A DNA stretch of 51,534 bases from a virus: IMG/VR virus record IMGVR_UViG_3300037246_000967, positions 1 through 51,534 of that record, one strand, 5' to 3'. The translations under genes were made by a program, and so were the position numbers. Shown here in pieces: positions 20,433-28,818 of this stretch (the stretch's first letter is position 1; the number at the start of each line of letters is the position of its first letter). The notes beneath the pieces are model-generated. The model had not been told where the DNA came from. It saw only the letters and a program-made list of their open reading frames with translations, and did no database searches.

Positions 20433-22655
20433 TTACTCCTCGGATCCTTGTCCCATTTTGGATGCTTGTTCCATTTCCATTTGCATTCTCATCTGGTCTT
20501 CCATCATCTGGCGCTGCTGCATCTCGCGAAGAGCGATCTGCCTCTGGTAGATCTCTATGAGCTGAACCATCATCTGCTGCTGATCCTGCGGCATATCGAT
20601 GAACCCGTCGCTCTTGGTCTCATTGACCAGCAGGGCGGCGAAGATGTTCGGATCGTCCTCAGGCATCATGGCGATGCGATCGAACTGACCCTGCTTGATC
20701 AGGCTCACCATCTTCTTGGCACGGTTCACGTCCGGGCCACTCGGCATGATGGCGTTCTTCAAGCCTAGCTCGTCAAGAATTGCTTGTCTCAAACCAACGT
20801 CCTCGATAGCTTGCAGGTTCGGCAGGTACTGGAGTACCTCGATCATCTTAGCCTCACGGGCCTCCTTGGAGACCAGGGCCATGCTTGCCGTGTCCACGCG
20901 CACCATCACGTTGTCCGACAGGTCCGCTCCGGAGAACGCCTCAATCGAAACTCGGCTGTGCTTCTCGCGGGCGAGGATGCGGATACGCTCAAGGTATCGC
21001 GCGTCTTCAGCAACGTGCCGGATAGTGGTCTGTAGCATCAACTCACCAAGCTCCTGATGGGACTCGTCCCATGCCTGGAGAATGGCAGAGCGGCTAGCCA
21101 GGGCCTGCTTCCGGAGGATGTCAACCATCGCCGCGGAGTTCACGCCAACGGGGCGCTCACCACGGAGAATCTGCTCAGTACCTGCGATGGCTTCCATCTC
21201 TTGGATCTGAGTCTCACGCTCTTGGATAGCTGCAACCGGGTACGGCGGCGGCATGACAGGCTGCGGGGCAGCACCGTTAGTCCGTCGCGGGTCGTACTCC
21301 CAGATCATTCCAGGGCGTCCAGTCCACAGATCCTCAACCGGCATGGAGCCCTTAGGGGCAATCCATGTCGCAATAGGGACAGTATGACGCCACATAATGA
21401 GGGTAGTGTCGATGGCGTTAATTCGCTTGATCTTAGGCAGGAGCTTCGATACAAGGCTCCGTCCGTGGATGCTACCTACCTGCGGTTCCCACCGATAGCG
21501 AATATAGGGGTGCCAGCGGTGGGGCCAGCGCTTGTCGTATGCACGGGCACCGATCTTCTTCGGCGAGTCGTAGAGAACCCGGTCACCAACAGTGATGATA
21601 GTTCGACCATTCGGCCAGCGAGACGAGGGAGCCCGATCGAAGGTACGGACAATGACATGCCCGTCCCAGTAATCCGGGGAACCGATGTAGAGGCTGGGGC
21701 CAGGGCCTTCAACCAACTCACTAATCCGCTCCCACCACCACAGCGAGAGGGACGTTACATTCTCATCAGCCAGATCGTTCAACGCATCGAGGTGCCAACC
21801 ATTATCAGAGGTCAGACCTGCTGCCTGCTTGCCCGGGGTGAGGTACTTGTCCCGGAGCTTGTCAATCGGCTGGAACTCTTCTTTCAGTACCCAGCCCAGG
21901 TCTTCCCAGTAGTGGGTAGCCGGGGTGTGATACTGGAACGAGGAGACGATACTCGCTCGGATGTCTCCGTACTCAATAGTCTCAGACATGACCGGGCGAC
22001 CCTCTTCATCGAGGACCGGTACATTACGAGGAGCTGCAATGGGGGGTCCAGCGCCCTCAGGGAGAGTGACGCCGATCTCTTCTTTTGTGGAGGCAGTCTG
22101 GACTCGACGGGGAATAGTCGGGTCCCATGCAATCTCCATCAGGCAAGAGCCGGTATGCAGGACAAGGCGAGCCATGTCACGCATCTTGTCGGGCATCCTC
22201 AGAGATTCCCAGAGATGCTCCAGGGTCAGCTCAGACAGCTCAGCGGCGGTCTGGTCTTCGTCACGCTCAGACTTAGGGGTCACCCTAGGGCGGGGACGGT
22301 TCTCAGTCAAGAGGGCGATGTTCGTTTCGATGTACCGGCCGAGCAAGTCATTGGTCGGCTTCGGTATGTTATTCGTGGTTTCCTGCACAACGGACAAGTC
22401 ACCAACGCTGCTTTCACCAGAGTTGGACAGCCGTGAAGTGAGGATGTCGTCAATGTAGTGACGACCCGACGTGAAGAAGATATTCTCAATCCAACGGACA
22501 GAACGCTGCCAATGGAGGCTCTGCTTGTTTGAATTGACGGTATCCGCATAGGTTTTGATAGCCGCACCGACCTTATCGCGGTCTCCAACACCCAACTCAT
22601 CGATAGCGTGGAGATGACCCTTGGCCGTCAGCTTGTAGGTTACACCGTCTTTCAT
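20433..22655 (-). CDS. Portal protein
   Basis: 740 aa, within the size range of P22-type portals (about 725 aa). Seen: an N-terminal helical clip/wing region (SNKQSLHWQRSVRWIENIFF), the segment NDLLGRYIETNIALLTENRP, a middle with Trp-rich strands (RWPHRWHPYIRYRWEPQVG), and the phrase AIAGTEQILRGERPVGVNSA followed by a long helix, as found in many portal proteins near the crown/wing junction. The last 70 residues are very rich in Gln and Met (a helical barrel-like tail). It starts by ATGA overlap with the upstream gene. It forms the dodecameric DNA entry channel of the head. A 459-codon frame on the opposite strand is a shadow. Confidence 0.85.
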   Translation of the reverse strand: MKDGVTYKLTAKGHLHAIDELGVGDRDKVGAAIKTYADTVNSNKQSLHWQRSVRWIENIFFTSGRHYIDDILTSRLSNSGESSVGDLSVVQETTNNIPKPTNDLLGRYIETNIALLTENRPRPRVTPKSERDEDQTAAELSELTLEHLWESLRMPDKMRDMARLVLHTGSCLMEIAWDPTIPRRVQTASTKEEIGVTLPEGAGPPIAAPRNVPVLDEEGRPVMSETIEYGDIRASIVSSFQYHTPATHYWEDLGWVLKEEFQPIDKLRDKYLTPGKQAAGLTSDNGWHLDALNDLADENVTSLSLWWWERISELVEGPGPSLYIGSPDYWDGHVIVRTFDRAPSSRWPNGRTIITVGDRVLYDSPKKIGARAYDKRWPHRWHPYIRYRWEPQVGSIHGRSLVSKLLPKIKRINAIDTTLIMWRHTVPIATWIAPKGSMPVEDLWTGRPGMIWEYDPRRTNGAAPQPVMPPPYPVAAIQERETQIQEMEAIAGTEQILRGERPVGVNSAAMVDILRKQALASRSAILQAWDESHQELGELMLQTTIRHVAEDARYLERIRILAREKHSRVSIEAFSGADLSDNVMVRVDTASMALVSKEAREAKMIEVLQYLPNLQAIEDVGLRQAILDELGLKNAIMPSGPDVNRAKKMVSLIKQGQFDRIAMMPEDDPNIFAALLVNETKSDGFIDMPQDQQQMMVQLIEIYQRQIALREMQQRQMMEDQMRMQMEMEQASKMGQGSEE

Positions 22656-23053
22656 GACTCGTCATTTCCATGTAGCGATGCCGTCTCACTGAGGGGCGCA
22701 CCCGTACCGCGAGTCAGAATCTGGATCATGTCATCAGGGCTCTTGAACAAGTCGCTCTCCATTTCAACTAGGTAGCGACCAGCGATCTCAGCACGTTTAC
22801 GCTGGAGACGGGAGGCTTCCTGCTCTGCCTCAGTAGGCTCCTCAGCCGCGGCCAGATCAGCTTCGTACTTCTGATCGCGGTAAGCCTCGGGTGACTCCTT
22901 GGCGATCAAGGCTTCCTGAGTGGACTGGAGCTGACCCTTCAACTCAAGGCGGTCCTGCTTCAACTCACCGATCTGCTCACGGAGTAGTTCGATCTCACGT
23001 TTCTGCACCGCGTTCTCAGCGATGAGTAGTTCTTTCTTTTCACCCCAAGCCAT
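22652..23053 (-). CDS. Coiled-coil protein upstream of portal
   Basis: 133 aa with a heptad-rich coiled coil (residues about 8-55, LIAENAVQKREIELLREQIG and DRLELKGQLQSTQEAL) and a second helix (PTEAEQEASRLQRKRAEIAG). The C-terminus is a short Ser/Thr/Gly tail. It ends by ATGA overlap with the portal gene. A portal-associated or small structural accessory role is inferred from the overlap only. Confidence 0.7.
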   Translation of the reverse strand: MAWGEKKELLIAENAVQKREIELLREQIGELKQDRLELKGQLQSTQEALIAKESPEAYRDQKYEADLAAAEEPTEAEQEASRLQRKRAEIAGRYLVEMESDLFKSPDDMIQILTRGTGAPLSETASLHGNDES

Positions 23054-23055
23054 GA

Positions 23056-23334
23056 CTAATTCTCCCAGGGGCGAGGCTCTTTTCCAGTGACGATCTCTCC
23101 GTCATCATTGTATATGCCTCCGTCAGCCTTGTCCAACATCTCGTCACGGCGTCCCGGGTTACGGGTAGCTTCCATGGCGTCCCTCGCGAGAGCCTTCTTA
23201 TTGCGCTCCTGCTTCAGCAGGCTCGCGATGGTATCGGTCATAGTCTTCTCGTAAGCCTCAAGCTTCGCCTTTGCACGTTCAAGCTTCGCCTCTTCCCTAC
23301 GAATGAGCATCTCGCCTCGTGTATCTTCAGACAT
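23056..23334 (-). CDS. Small helical protein, 92 aa
   Basis: 92 aa, helical and highly charged in residues 5-70 (LIRREEAKLERAKAKLEAYE, SLLKQERNKKALARDAMEAT), with a polar tail. Two bases separate it from the coiled-coil gene downstream. No motif is recognised. Probably a small partner of the neighbouring coiled-coil and portal proteins. Confidence 0.68.
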   Translation of the reverse strand: MSEDTRGEMLIRREEAKLERAKAKLEAYEKTMTDTIASLLKQERNKKALARDAMEATRNPGRRDEMLDKADGGIYNDDGEIVTGKEPRPWEN

Positions 23335-23350
23335 ATATTATTCCTCTCCC

Positions 23351-23968
23351 TTATGTATCGTCTCGTATCAGCCACATCTTGACGACGGTATAGACGTTAT
23401 TGGTCCCATAGAAGAGACCGTCACTCCCGAATCCGTCAGTCGTCTGCGTATTAGAGCAGCGGTGCTGGACTTCCAAAGTCCTAGTCCCGGAAAGCTGGAA
23501 CCTTCCAGTAACGAAAGATCTGGTCTGACTGGCAGACGCGACGAGCATTACCCTATCTTCGAAGTCTCGCCAAAGCTCAGTATCCGCAGCGAACTCCGAG
23601 GTCCCCAGGACGACCGTCGGGGCCGAGTCACCAGGGTCATCTGTCACGTCCGCTAGGCGGGCAACGTGCTCATTGACGTTAAATGCCGGCGCCGATATAT
23701 CACAGTAGTAGAGTCCTGCATTCAACGTAAAATCGCCGCCTAGGCCCAGGTAGAAGCCTGGATTGGTGGCAAACGAGAAATCATCAAAAACTACGTTAGT
23801 CAGGTCACGGGTACGCCAAGTACCCCCTGTGAACGTGCCAGCAGAGGTGCCACTGACCTTTTGATCAATGATCTCCAGATAAGGGCTATCCACTCCCTTG
23901 CTGAACTTAGCGTTACCGCCAACAGCAAGTTCGCGCTTTACCGCATGGTCACCCCTAGTCTCAGCCAC
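23351..23968 (-). CDS. Appendage-like beta protein, 205 aa
   Basis: 205 aa. The N-terminus (GDHAVKRELAVGGNAKFSKG) resembles the docking motif of the fibre proteins at 24.3-28.8 kb. The body is beta-rich (FSFATNPGFYLGLGGDFTLN, YYCDISAPAFNVNEHVARL, RTLEVQHRCSNTQTTDGFG) and reads like a small C1q/TNF-type or fibre-head domain, ending in YTVVKMWLIRDDT. Two Cys are present. It lies between the fibre block and the portal block and is likely a virion appendage tip. Confidence 0.7.
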   Translation of the reverse strand: MAETRGDHAVKRELAVGGNAKFSKGVDSPYLEIIDQKVSGTSAGTFTGGTWRTRDLTNVVFDDFSFATNPGFYLGLGGDFTLNAGLYYCDISAPAFNVNEHVARLADVTDDPGDSAPTVVLGTSEFAADTELWRDFEDRVMLVASASQTRSFVTGRFQLSGTRTLEVQHRCSNTQTTDGFGSDGLFYGTNNVYTVVKMWLIRDDT

Positions 23969-23970
23969 GA

Positions 23971-24264
23971 TTAAGCGCCGGGACGCCAGATCACGGTGAC
24001 GAACGATGTAGACAGCGTAACATCGGCAATGAAGCCATTACTAACAACAAACGGAGTCTGGATCGACTCCGTGTCGTTGGCTCCAACGGCGATAGTAGCC
24101 AACGTGACATCAGCCGAGTCGGTAAAATCAACAATATCATTAGCGGTGGCGGCGACGTAGATACCTATGATAAGCGCCGACTCGTTGGCGGCTACCACCG
24201 TACGGAGGCCGAGAACGGCGTCTCCTGCGAACGTATTAATTCGTGTTCCTACATATGCAGGCAT
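23971..24264 (-). CDS. Small beta-rich protein heading the portal operon
   Basis: 97 aa, beta-rich with Ala/Thr/Val/Asp (LGLRTVVAANESALIIGIYV, ATIAVGANDTESIQTPFVV), ending in SFVTVIWRPGA. In size and layout it resembles the decoration-like proteins near 3-6 kb. It is the first gene after the promoter at 24286, whose AGGAAGAGGAG supplies the ribosome site. Confidence 0.72.
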   Translation of the reverse strand: MPAYVGTRINTFAGDAVLGLRTVVAANESALIIGIYVAATANDIVDFTDSADVTLATIAVGANDTESIQTPFVVSNGFIADVTLSTSFVTVIWRPGA

Positions 24265-24285
24265 AGTAATACTCTCCTCTTCCTA

Positions 24286-24314
24286 ATTATACCGTTTGTT
24301 TGTTTGATTAAGCC
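24286..24314 (-). promoter_or_regulatory. Phage promoter element, copy 4 (portal unit)
   Basis: On the minus strand: GGCTTA, a 17-base spacer with repeated CAAA, then TATAAT (24286-24291) and TAGGAAGAGGAG. It points at the 23971 gene and the portal operon. It is nearly identical to copy 3 over the spacer. Confidence 0.83.
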
Positions 24315-24330
24315 CAATGATCAACATTAA

Positions 24331-24830
24331 TCAAGGCCATTCCGTGATACTGACGAAGCTGCCAACCTCGAAATAGATGTTATCGTTAACGACCTCGGTG
24401 ATCCCCGAGAACGTGACCGTCTCAGTATTCGTCGGGGTATAGAGGAAGAAGAAGGAGACGGTCCTACGATGCACGTCGGCTGAACCGTCGTTCGAGTGGT
24501 CATCCGGTATAGCCAAAAAGAGAGCGTCACTGAGACCGCCTGTAGTGCCTACTCGGATGTATACCCTATGACGGGAGTTGCCGGAAATCGTATCGGCGTT
24601 GGCCGTCCGGATCATGCCTTGCACAATGTACTGGGTCTCGCCGTCCGGGGTACCGGGGAACGTGAGCGCCTGTAGCTCGGCGATCGGGATAGACTCTACG
24701 TTGGTGAACGTGGCAGAGGCTTCCGAGGTGACGGTCAGCGTGCTCAGCAGCGTCCCCACGGGGTTATCCGCGGTGAGGTTGACATTGAGATTACCTTCGA
24801 TTTCTACGTCACCGTTGTGTTCGTAAGCCA

Positions 24831-24831
<1 letters not shown>
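24331..24831 (-). CDS. Fibre/appendage protein with docking motif (166 aa)
   Basis: The start at 24831 is fixed by TAATG overlap with the upstream gene; a longer frame to 24933 has no ribosome site. The N-terminus MAYEHNGDVEIEGNLNVNL carries the docking motif NGDxExxGNLxV shared with the next two genes. The rest is a beta-sandwich-like domain of about 130 residues (NSRHRVYIRVGTTGGLSDA, RRTVSFFFLYTPTNTETVTF) ending in YFEVGSFVSITEWP. It has the same architecture as the two upstream genes, so the three look like tandem duplicates. Probable virion fibre or head-fibre tips. Confidence 0.75.
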
Positions 24832-25836
<1,005 letters not shown>

Positions 25837-25837
<1 letters not shown>

Positions 25838-26022
25838 CAGTTAGGGTTCCCAAGGGGAGGCATGTCAGGGTCCTGCCTCTGTCGATCACGCTGTTCTCGC
25901 TGCCTCGCTGTGATGGCATTGAACTTTGCGAGGTTTTGGGGTGAGATAGTCTGCAACTCCAGCTCGGTAAGCCTCCTGAGGCGGGTGTTCCTGAGATCGC
26001 GTTCTCCTCGTTCATCGGGCAT
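25837..26022 (-). CDS. Small charged protein, 61 aa
   Basis: The start chosen at 26022 follows GAGG about 11 bases upstream; a longer frame to 26055 overlaps the upstream gene. The protein is highly charged and helical (PDERGERDLRNTRLRRL, TARQREQRDRQRQDPD) with no Cys. It ends in TGATG overlap with the next fibre gene. It could be a small fibre chaperone or an assembly adaptor; no evidence beyond place. Confidence 0.62.
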
Positions 26023-26024
26023 GA

Positions 26025-27512
26025 CTAAGCAGCCTCGTCCTGTGCGAATACGCACTCGCCGACAAATAGAATGCCACCCTCATACCCGGCAGAGCCGTCA
26101 TCGCGTCGGTTGTACATCGTGTTGGAAACCTCAGGGTTCACCTGAACCGTGTAAGTATGGGTGCCGGGACCCGGCTTATCAGCCCAGATGCAGTGAACGG
26201 GGGCGGTCTGGTTGTCCGTGGAAGGGGTCACATTGCTATGACTGTCCGTGGTGCCGCCAGAAGACGTGTTGGTGATCTTGTCAACCAGAGTCACGCCGTT
26301 CCGCTGAATACGGAAACGCTGGTCGTTCGAATCGAGACCGCCTCTGTCATGCCTAGTGGTGGCGAAGAGAATGAGCACCTGACCGGCATCGGCCGGGAGG
26401 GTGATTTCCGTGGTCCAGGGAGTGGGACCGTAGGAGCCGAGGCTACCCGTGGTCAGCGCATCAGTGATCTTGTGATAGGAGCGATTCCTGAAGTGGTTCA
26501 AGCGCCACATATTGAAGGTGGCGTTGTCGAAGTTCTGGTTGTCGGTATTGGCCTGATGCCGGTTCCATACCCACCACGCCTCATAATCTCCGGCCGGTAG
26601 CGTCTTGACCGTCATGTGGAACTGGAGGCGCTCCTCGAAGTTCTGTACGGGCTGGACCCAGTTGAAGCCGCGGCCAGTCTTCGTGGCACCAGCGGTGATG
26701 TTGTTAGTCCGGACGTTGAACATGTCTACCCCGGTACCGAAGCTGGGAGGGCCATCTAGGTACGGAGTGTAGCGGTTGTCCGTGGGATCGCCCGAAGCGT
26801 GGTCGGCGTCGTTCTCATTTCGACCTGTGATGACGAACAGCCATTCCTCGTTATCCGACTGAAACGGAATCGTGAAGGCTTTCTTCTCGGAGGTCACGTC
26901 CGTATCACCACCGGACTCTGACTCCCAGAGGTGCTGAGCCCAGCCGTCACGGTTGATGAACCCGTTGAAAGCGGGGAAGATCTCGCGCTCAGGGAACCGA
27001 AGGACCTTGGGACGGAACTGTTCGTTGCTGAACGCGATGACGCAACTGGAAGCTAGACTCATGTCACCGAACTGGACACCCCATTCCGCGTCTCGACCAC
27101 TGCTCGGACGGAGGTGGTTGAACAGACCGCCAGCTCCGTTACGACCCGATCCGGATTCCATGTAGTTGTCTGCGATACGTGTGCCGGGGGAGTCGGACGT
27201 GGCGTCGGTGGTAGAGCAGTTGGTACCCTCTCGGAGAGTCATGACACCACCATTATCGGCGGCGACGGTGGCACCAGTGAACCACGTAAAGACAGAATAC
27301 GTGTAGTCCGTATCAATAGCGAAGTGGAGGGCAACGGTATCCCCCGCCCCACCACCGTCGGCGAGGGTCTGGAAGTGGCGAGGGTCACCGCCGCCTTGGG
27401 CATCGAGCTGGGCGGTGGTGTTGGCCTTGAAGTCGATCTCAGTCGGATGCTGATAATTGAACGCGGTGGCAGCGGACGGGCCACCGTTAGAGAATAGGAT
27501 ATGTCGCGGCAT
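26025..27512 (-). CDS. Tail-appendage protein, 495 aa
   Basis: 495 aa, beta-rich with many aromatic and Asn residues. The first 150 residues (for example ALHFAIDTDYTYSVFTWFTG) look like a jelly-roll or lectin-like domain. Residues about 190-360 hold a second domain (EEWLFVITGRNENDADHAS, LQFHMTVKTLPAGDYEAWWV) and residues 365-490 a third ending in GGILFVGECVFAQDEAA. It lies between fibre genes in one operon. Carbohydrate binding is a reasonable guess for a phage surface protein; no catalytic motif is seen. Confidence 0.72.
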   Translation of the reverse strand: MPRHILFSNGGPSAATAFNYQHPTEIDFKANTTAQLDAQGGGDPRHFQTLADGGGAGDTVALHFAIDTDYTYSVFTWFTGATVAADNGGVMTLREGTNCSTTDATSDSPGTRIADNYMESGSGRNGAGGLFNHLRPSSGRDAEWGVQFGDMSLASSCVIAFSNEQFRPKVLRFPEREIFPAFNGFINRDGWAQHLWESESGGDTDVTSEKKAFTIPFQSDNEEWLFVITGRNENDADHASGDPTDNRYTPYLDGPPSFGTGVDMFNVRTNNITAGATKTGRGFNWVQPVQNFEERLQFHMTVKTLPAGDYEAWWVWNRHQANTDNQNFDNATFNMWRLNHFRNRSYHKITDALTTGSLGSYGPTPWTTEITLPADAGQVLILFATTRHDRGGLDSNDQRFRIQRNGVTLVDKITNTSSGGTTDSHSNVTPSTDNQTAPVHCIWADKPGPGTHTYTVQVNPEVSNTMYNRRDDGSAGYEGGILFVGECVFAQDEAA

Positions 27513-27514
27513 GG

Positions 27515-28801
27515 TTACCTTCTGATCCTCACAGTACCAGCAACGTCCCGAGCTTCGACTACGCTCTCAACGCCCATGAACCACTCGTCACCCTGTCCGA
27601 TAGGGAATGGGGTGATCGTGAAGGTCTGCTTGTCCTGAGTGATGTAGAAGTCAATCAGGCCCTCAATCGGGCGACCGTATCTACCAGCGCCAGTTCCGCC
27701 CACCGGATCCACGTAGAACGAAGCAATGCCAGTGCCCGATTCAGACCGGAGTACAACCTCAGAGATCTCATAGTCATACGGAGCGCTCACGTCTATGAAG
27801 TAGTTCTTTGCTGAGAGAGTCTCGATTTGGAAGGTGATGAAGTCGTCAGATAGGTCACCACCTCGTCCAAGGTAGAAGTTCTCAGCCTTGAACTTATGGG
27901 GCGTTCGGACGCCTGCCTTGCTGAAGTGCATAGCTTCAGTCTCGTCAGCACCGATGGCGATCTCACCCGTTCCGGGCTTGTAGATACCGGACTGGGCGGT
28001 GGAAGCATCCGAGTTGAACCGGATGGACGGGCCGATTGCGGTGCCATCAGGGATCAGCAGCGGCTTGGCGATCTTCACCGCGATAGCGGTAGCATCGAAG
28101 CTGAGGAACTCCTCGTTACCGATCACGAAGGTGAGCTGGTCCGTGGCCTCCTTATACATGCCCATGTCTGGCTGTGAAGCGAGGCCAAGGGAAGGAAGCG
28201 CTTGGGTGCCGTCAGGCAACAGCCACTGGTCGGCGCTCAGATCACCGCCACCCTTAAGGTAGAAGGCTTCAGCCTTGACCCTGTTGCCGGCTGTGAAGCC
28301 CTCGCGATCCGCGGAGAAGATCTGCGAACCGATCGAGTCGATAGCCTTAAGGCCGTCGTTCGCTTCGATGATTAGAGTACCGGACTGGTTCCAGAGTCCG
28401 AGGGCGTTGTTGCTCTGGAAGGTGAAGCTCGGGGCGCCGAACTCACCATCAATAGCCTGGAAGCCAGCCTCGCTCCACTCACCACCGGACTCAAGGTAGA
28501 AGCCCTTAGCGGTGACAGTATTGAGGCGGGGATTGGATCCGCTGCCGCCAGCGACGCTAACAGAGCCGCCGCCATTGTCGGTGACAGTAGTGTTCGAGAA
28601 CTTGAGTAGCGTGACATTGGGGATAGTGGGGTTGCCGTCCTCTTCCTCTACGGTAAGGGCACTACCTCCACCGCCAACCTCTCCACCGGTCTTCAGATAG
28701 AAGGCTTCAGCCGTGACCACATCCTCAACGTGCAGCCCACTCCTTACCTGCCCGCGGACGCGGAGGTCACCCTTGATCTCAGTATTCGCATTATGCTTCA
28801 T
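27515..28801 (-). CDS. Modular tail-fibre protein with AFYL-GG repeats (428 aa)
   Basis: 428 aa. The N-terminus NANTEIKGDLRVRGQVRSGL is the docking motif. Four repeats with the core (A/G)xxFYLxxGG(E/D) occur (AEAFYLKTGGE, AKGFYLESGGE, AEAFYLKGGGD, AENFYLGRGGD). Phrases such as LLPDGTQALPSLGLASQPDM, NALGLWNQSG and SGIYKPGTGEIAI are typical of beta-helical shaft segments of phage fibres. The C-terminal 90 residues form a different beta domain. The gene is directly downstream of the 760-aa fibre gene that shares the AFY repeats. Role: long or side tail fibre. Confidence 0.8.
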   Translation of the reverse strand: MKHNANTEIKGDLRVRGQVRSGLHVEDVVTAEAFYLKTGGEVGGGGSALTVEEEDGNPTIPNVTLLKFSNTTVTDNGGGSVSVAGGSGSNPRLNTVTAKGFYLESGGEWSEAGFQAIDGEFGAPSFTFQSNNALGLWNQSGTLIIEANDGLKAIDSIGSQIFSADREGFTAGNRVKAEAFYLKGGGDLSADQWLLPDGTQALPSLGLASQPDMGMYKEATDQLTFVIGNEEFLSFDATAIAVKIAKPLLIPDGTAIGPSIRFNSDASTAQSGIYKPGTGEIAIGADETEAMHFSKAGVRTPHKFKAENFYLGRGGDLSDDFITFQIETLSAKNYFIDVSAPYDYEISEVVLRSESGTGIASFYVDPVGGTGAGRYGRPIEGLIDFYITQDKQTFTITPFPIGQGDEWFMGVESVVEARDVAGTVRIRR

Positions 28802-28818
28802 CAGACCGTATCCTTTGT

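Noticed and set aside
21057-22436. 459-codon open frame on the plus strand opposite the portal gene
   Set aside because: It lies wholly inside the well-supported portal gene, has no ribosome site, and its translation is Arg/Leu/Val-rich low-complexity of the kind produced by the antisense of a GC-rich gene.
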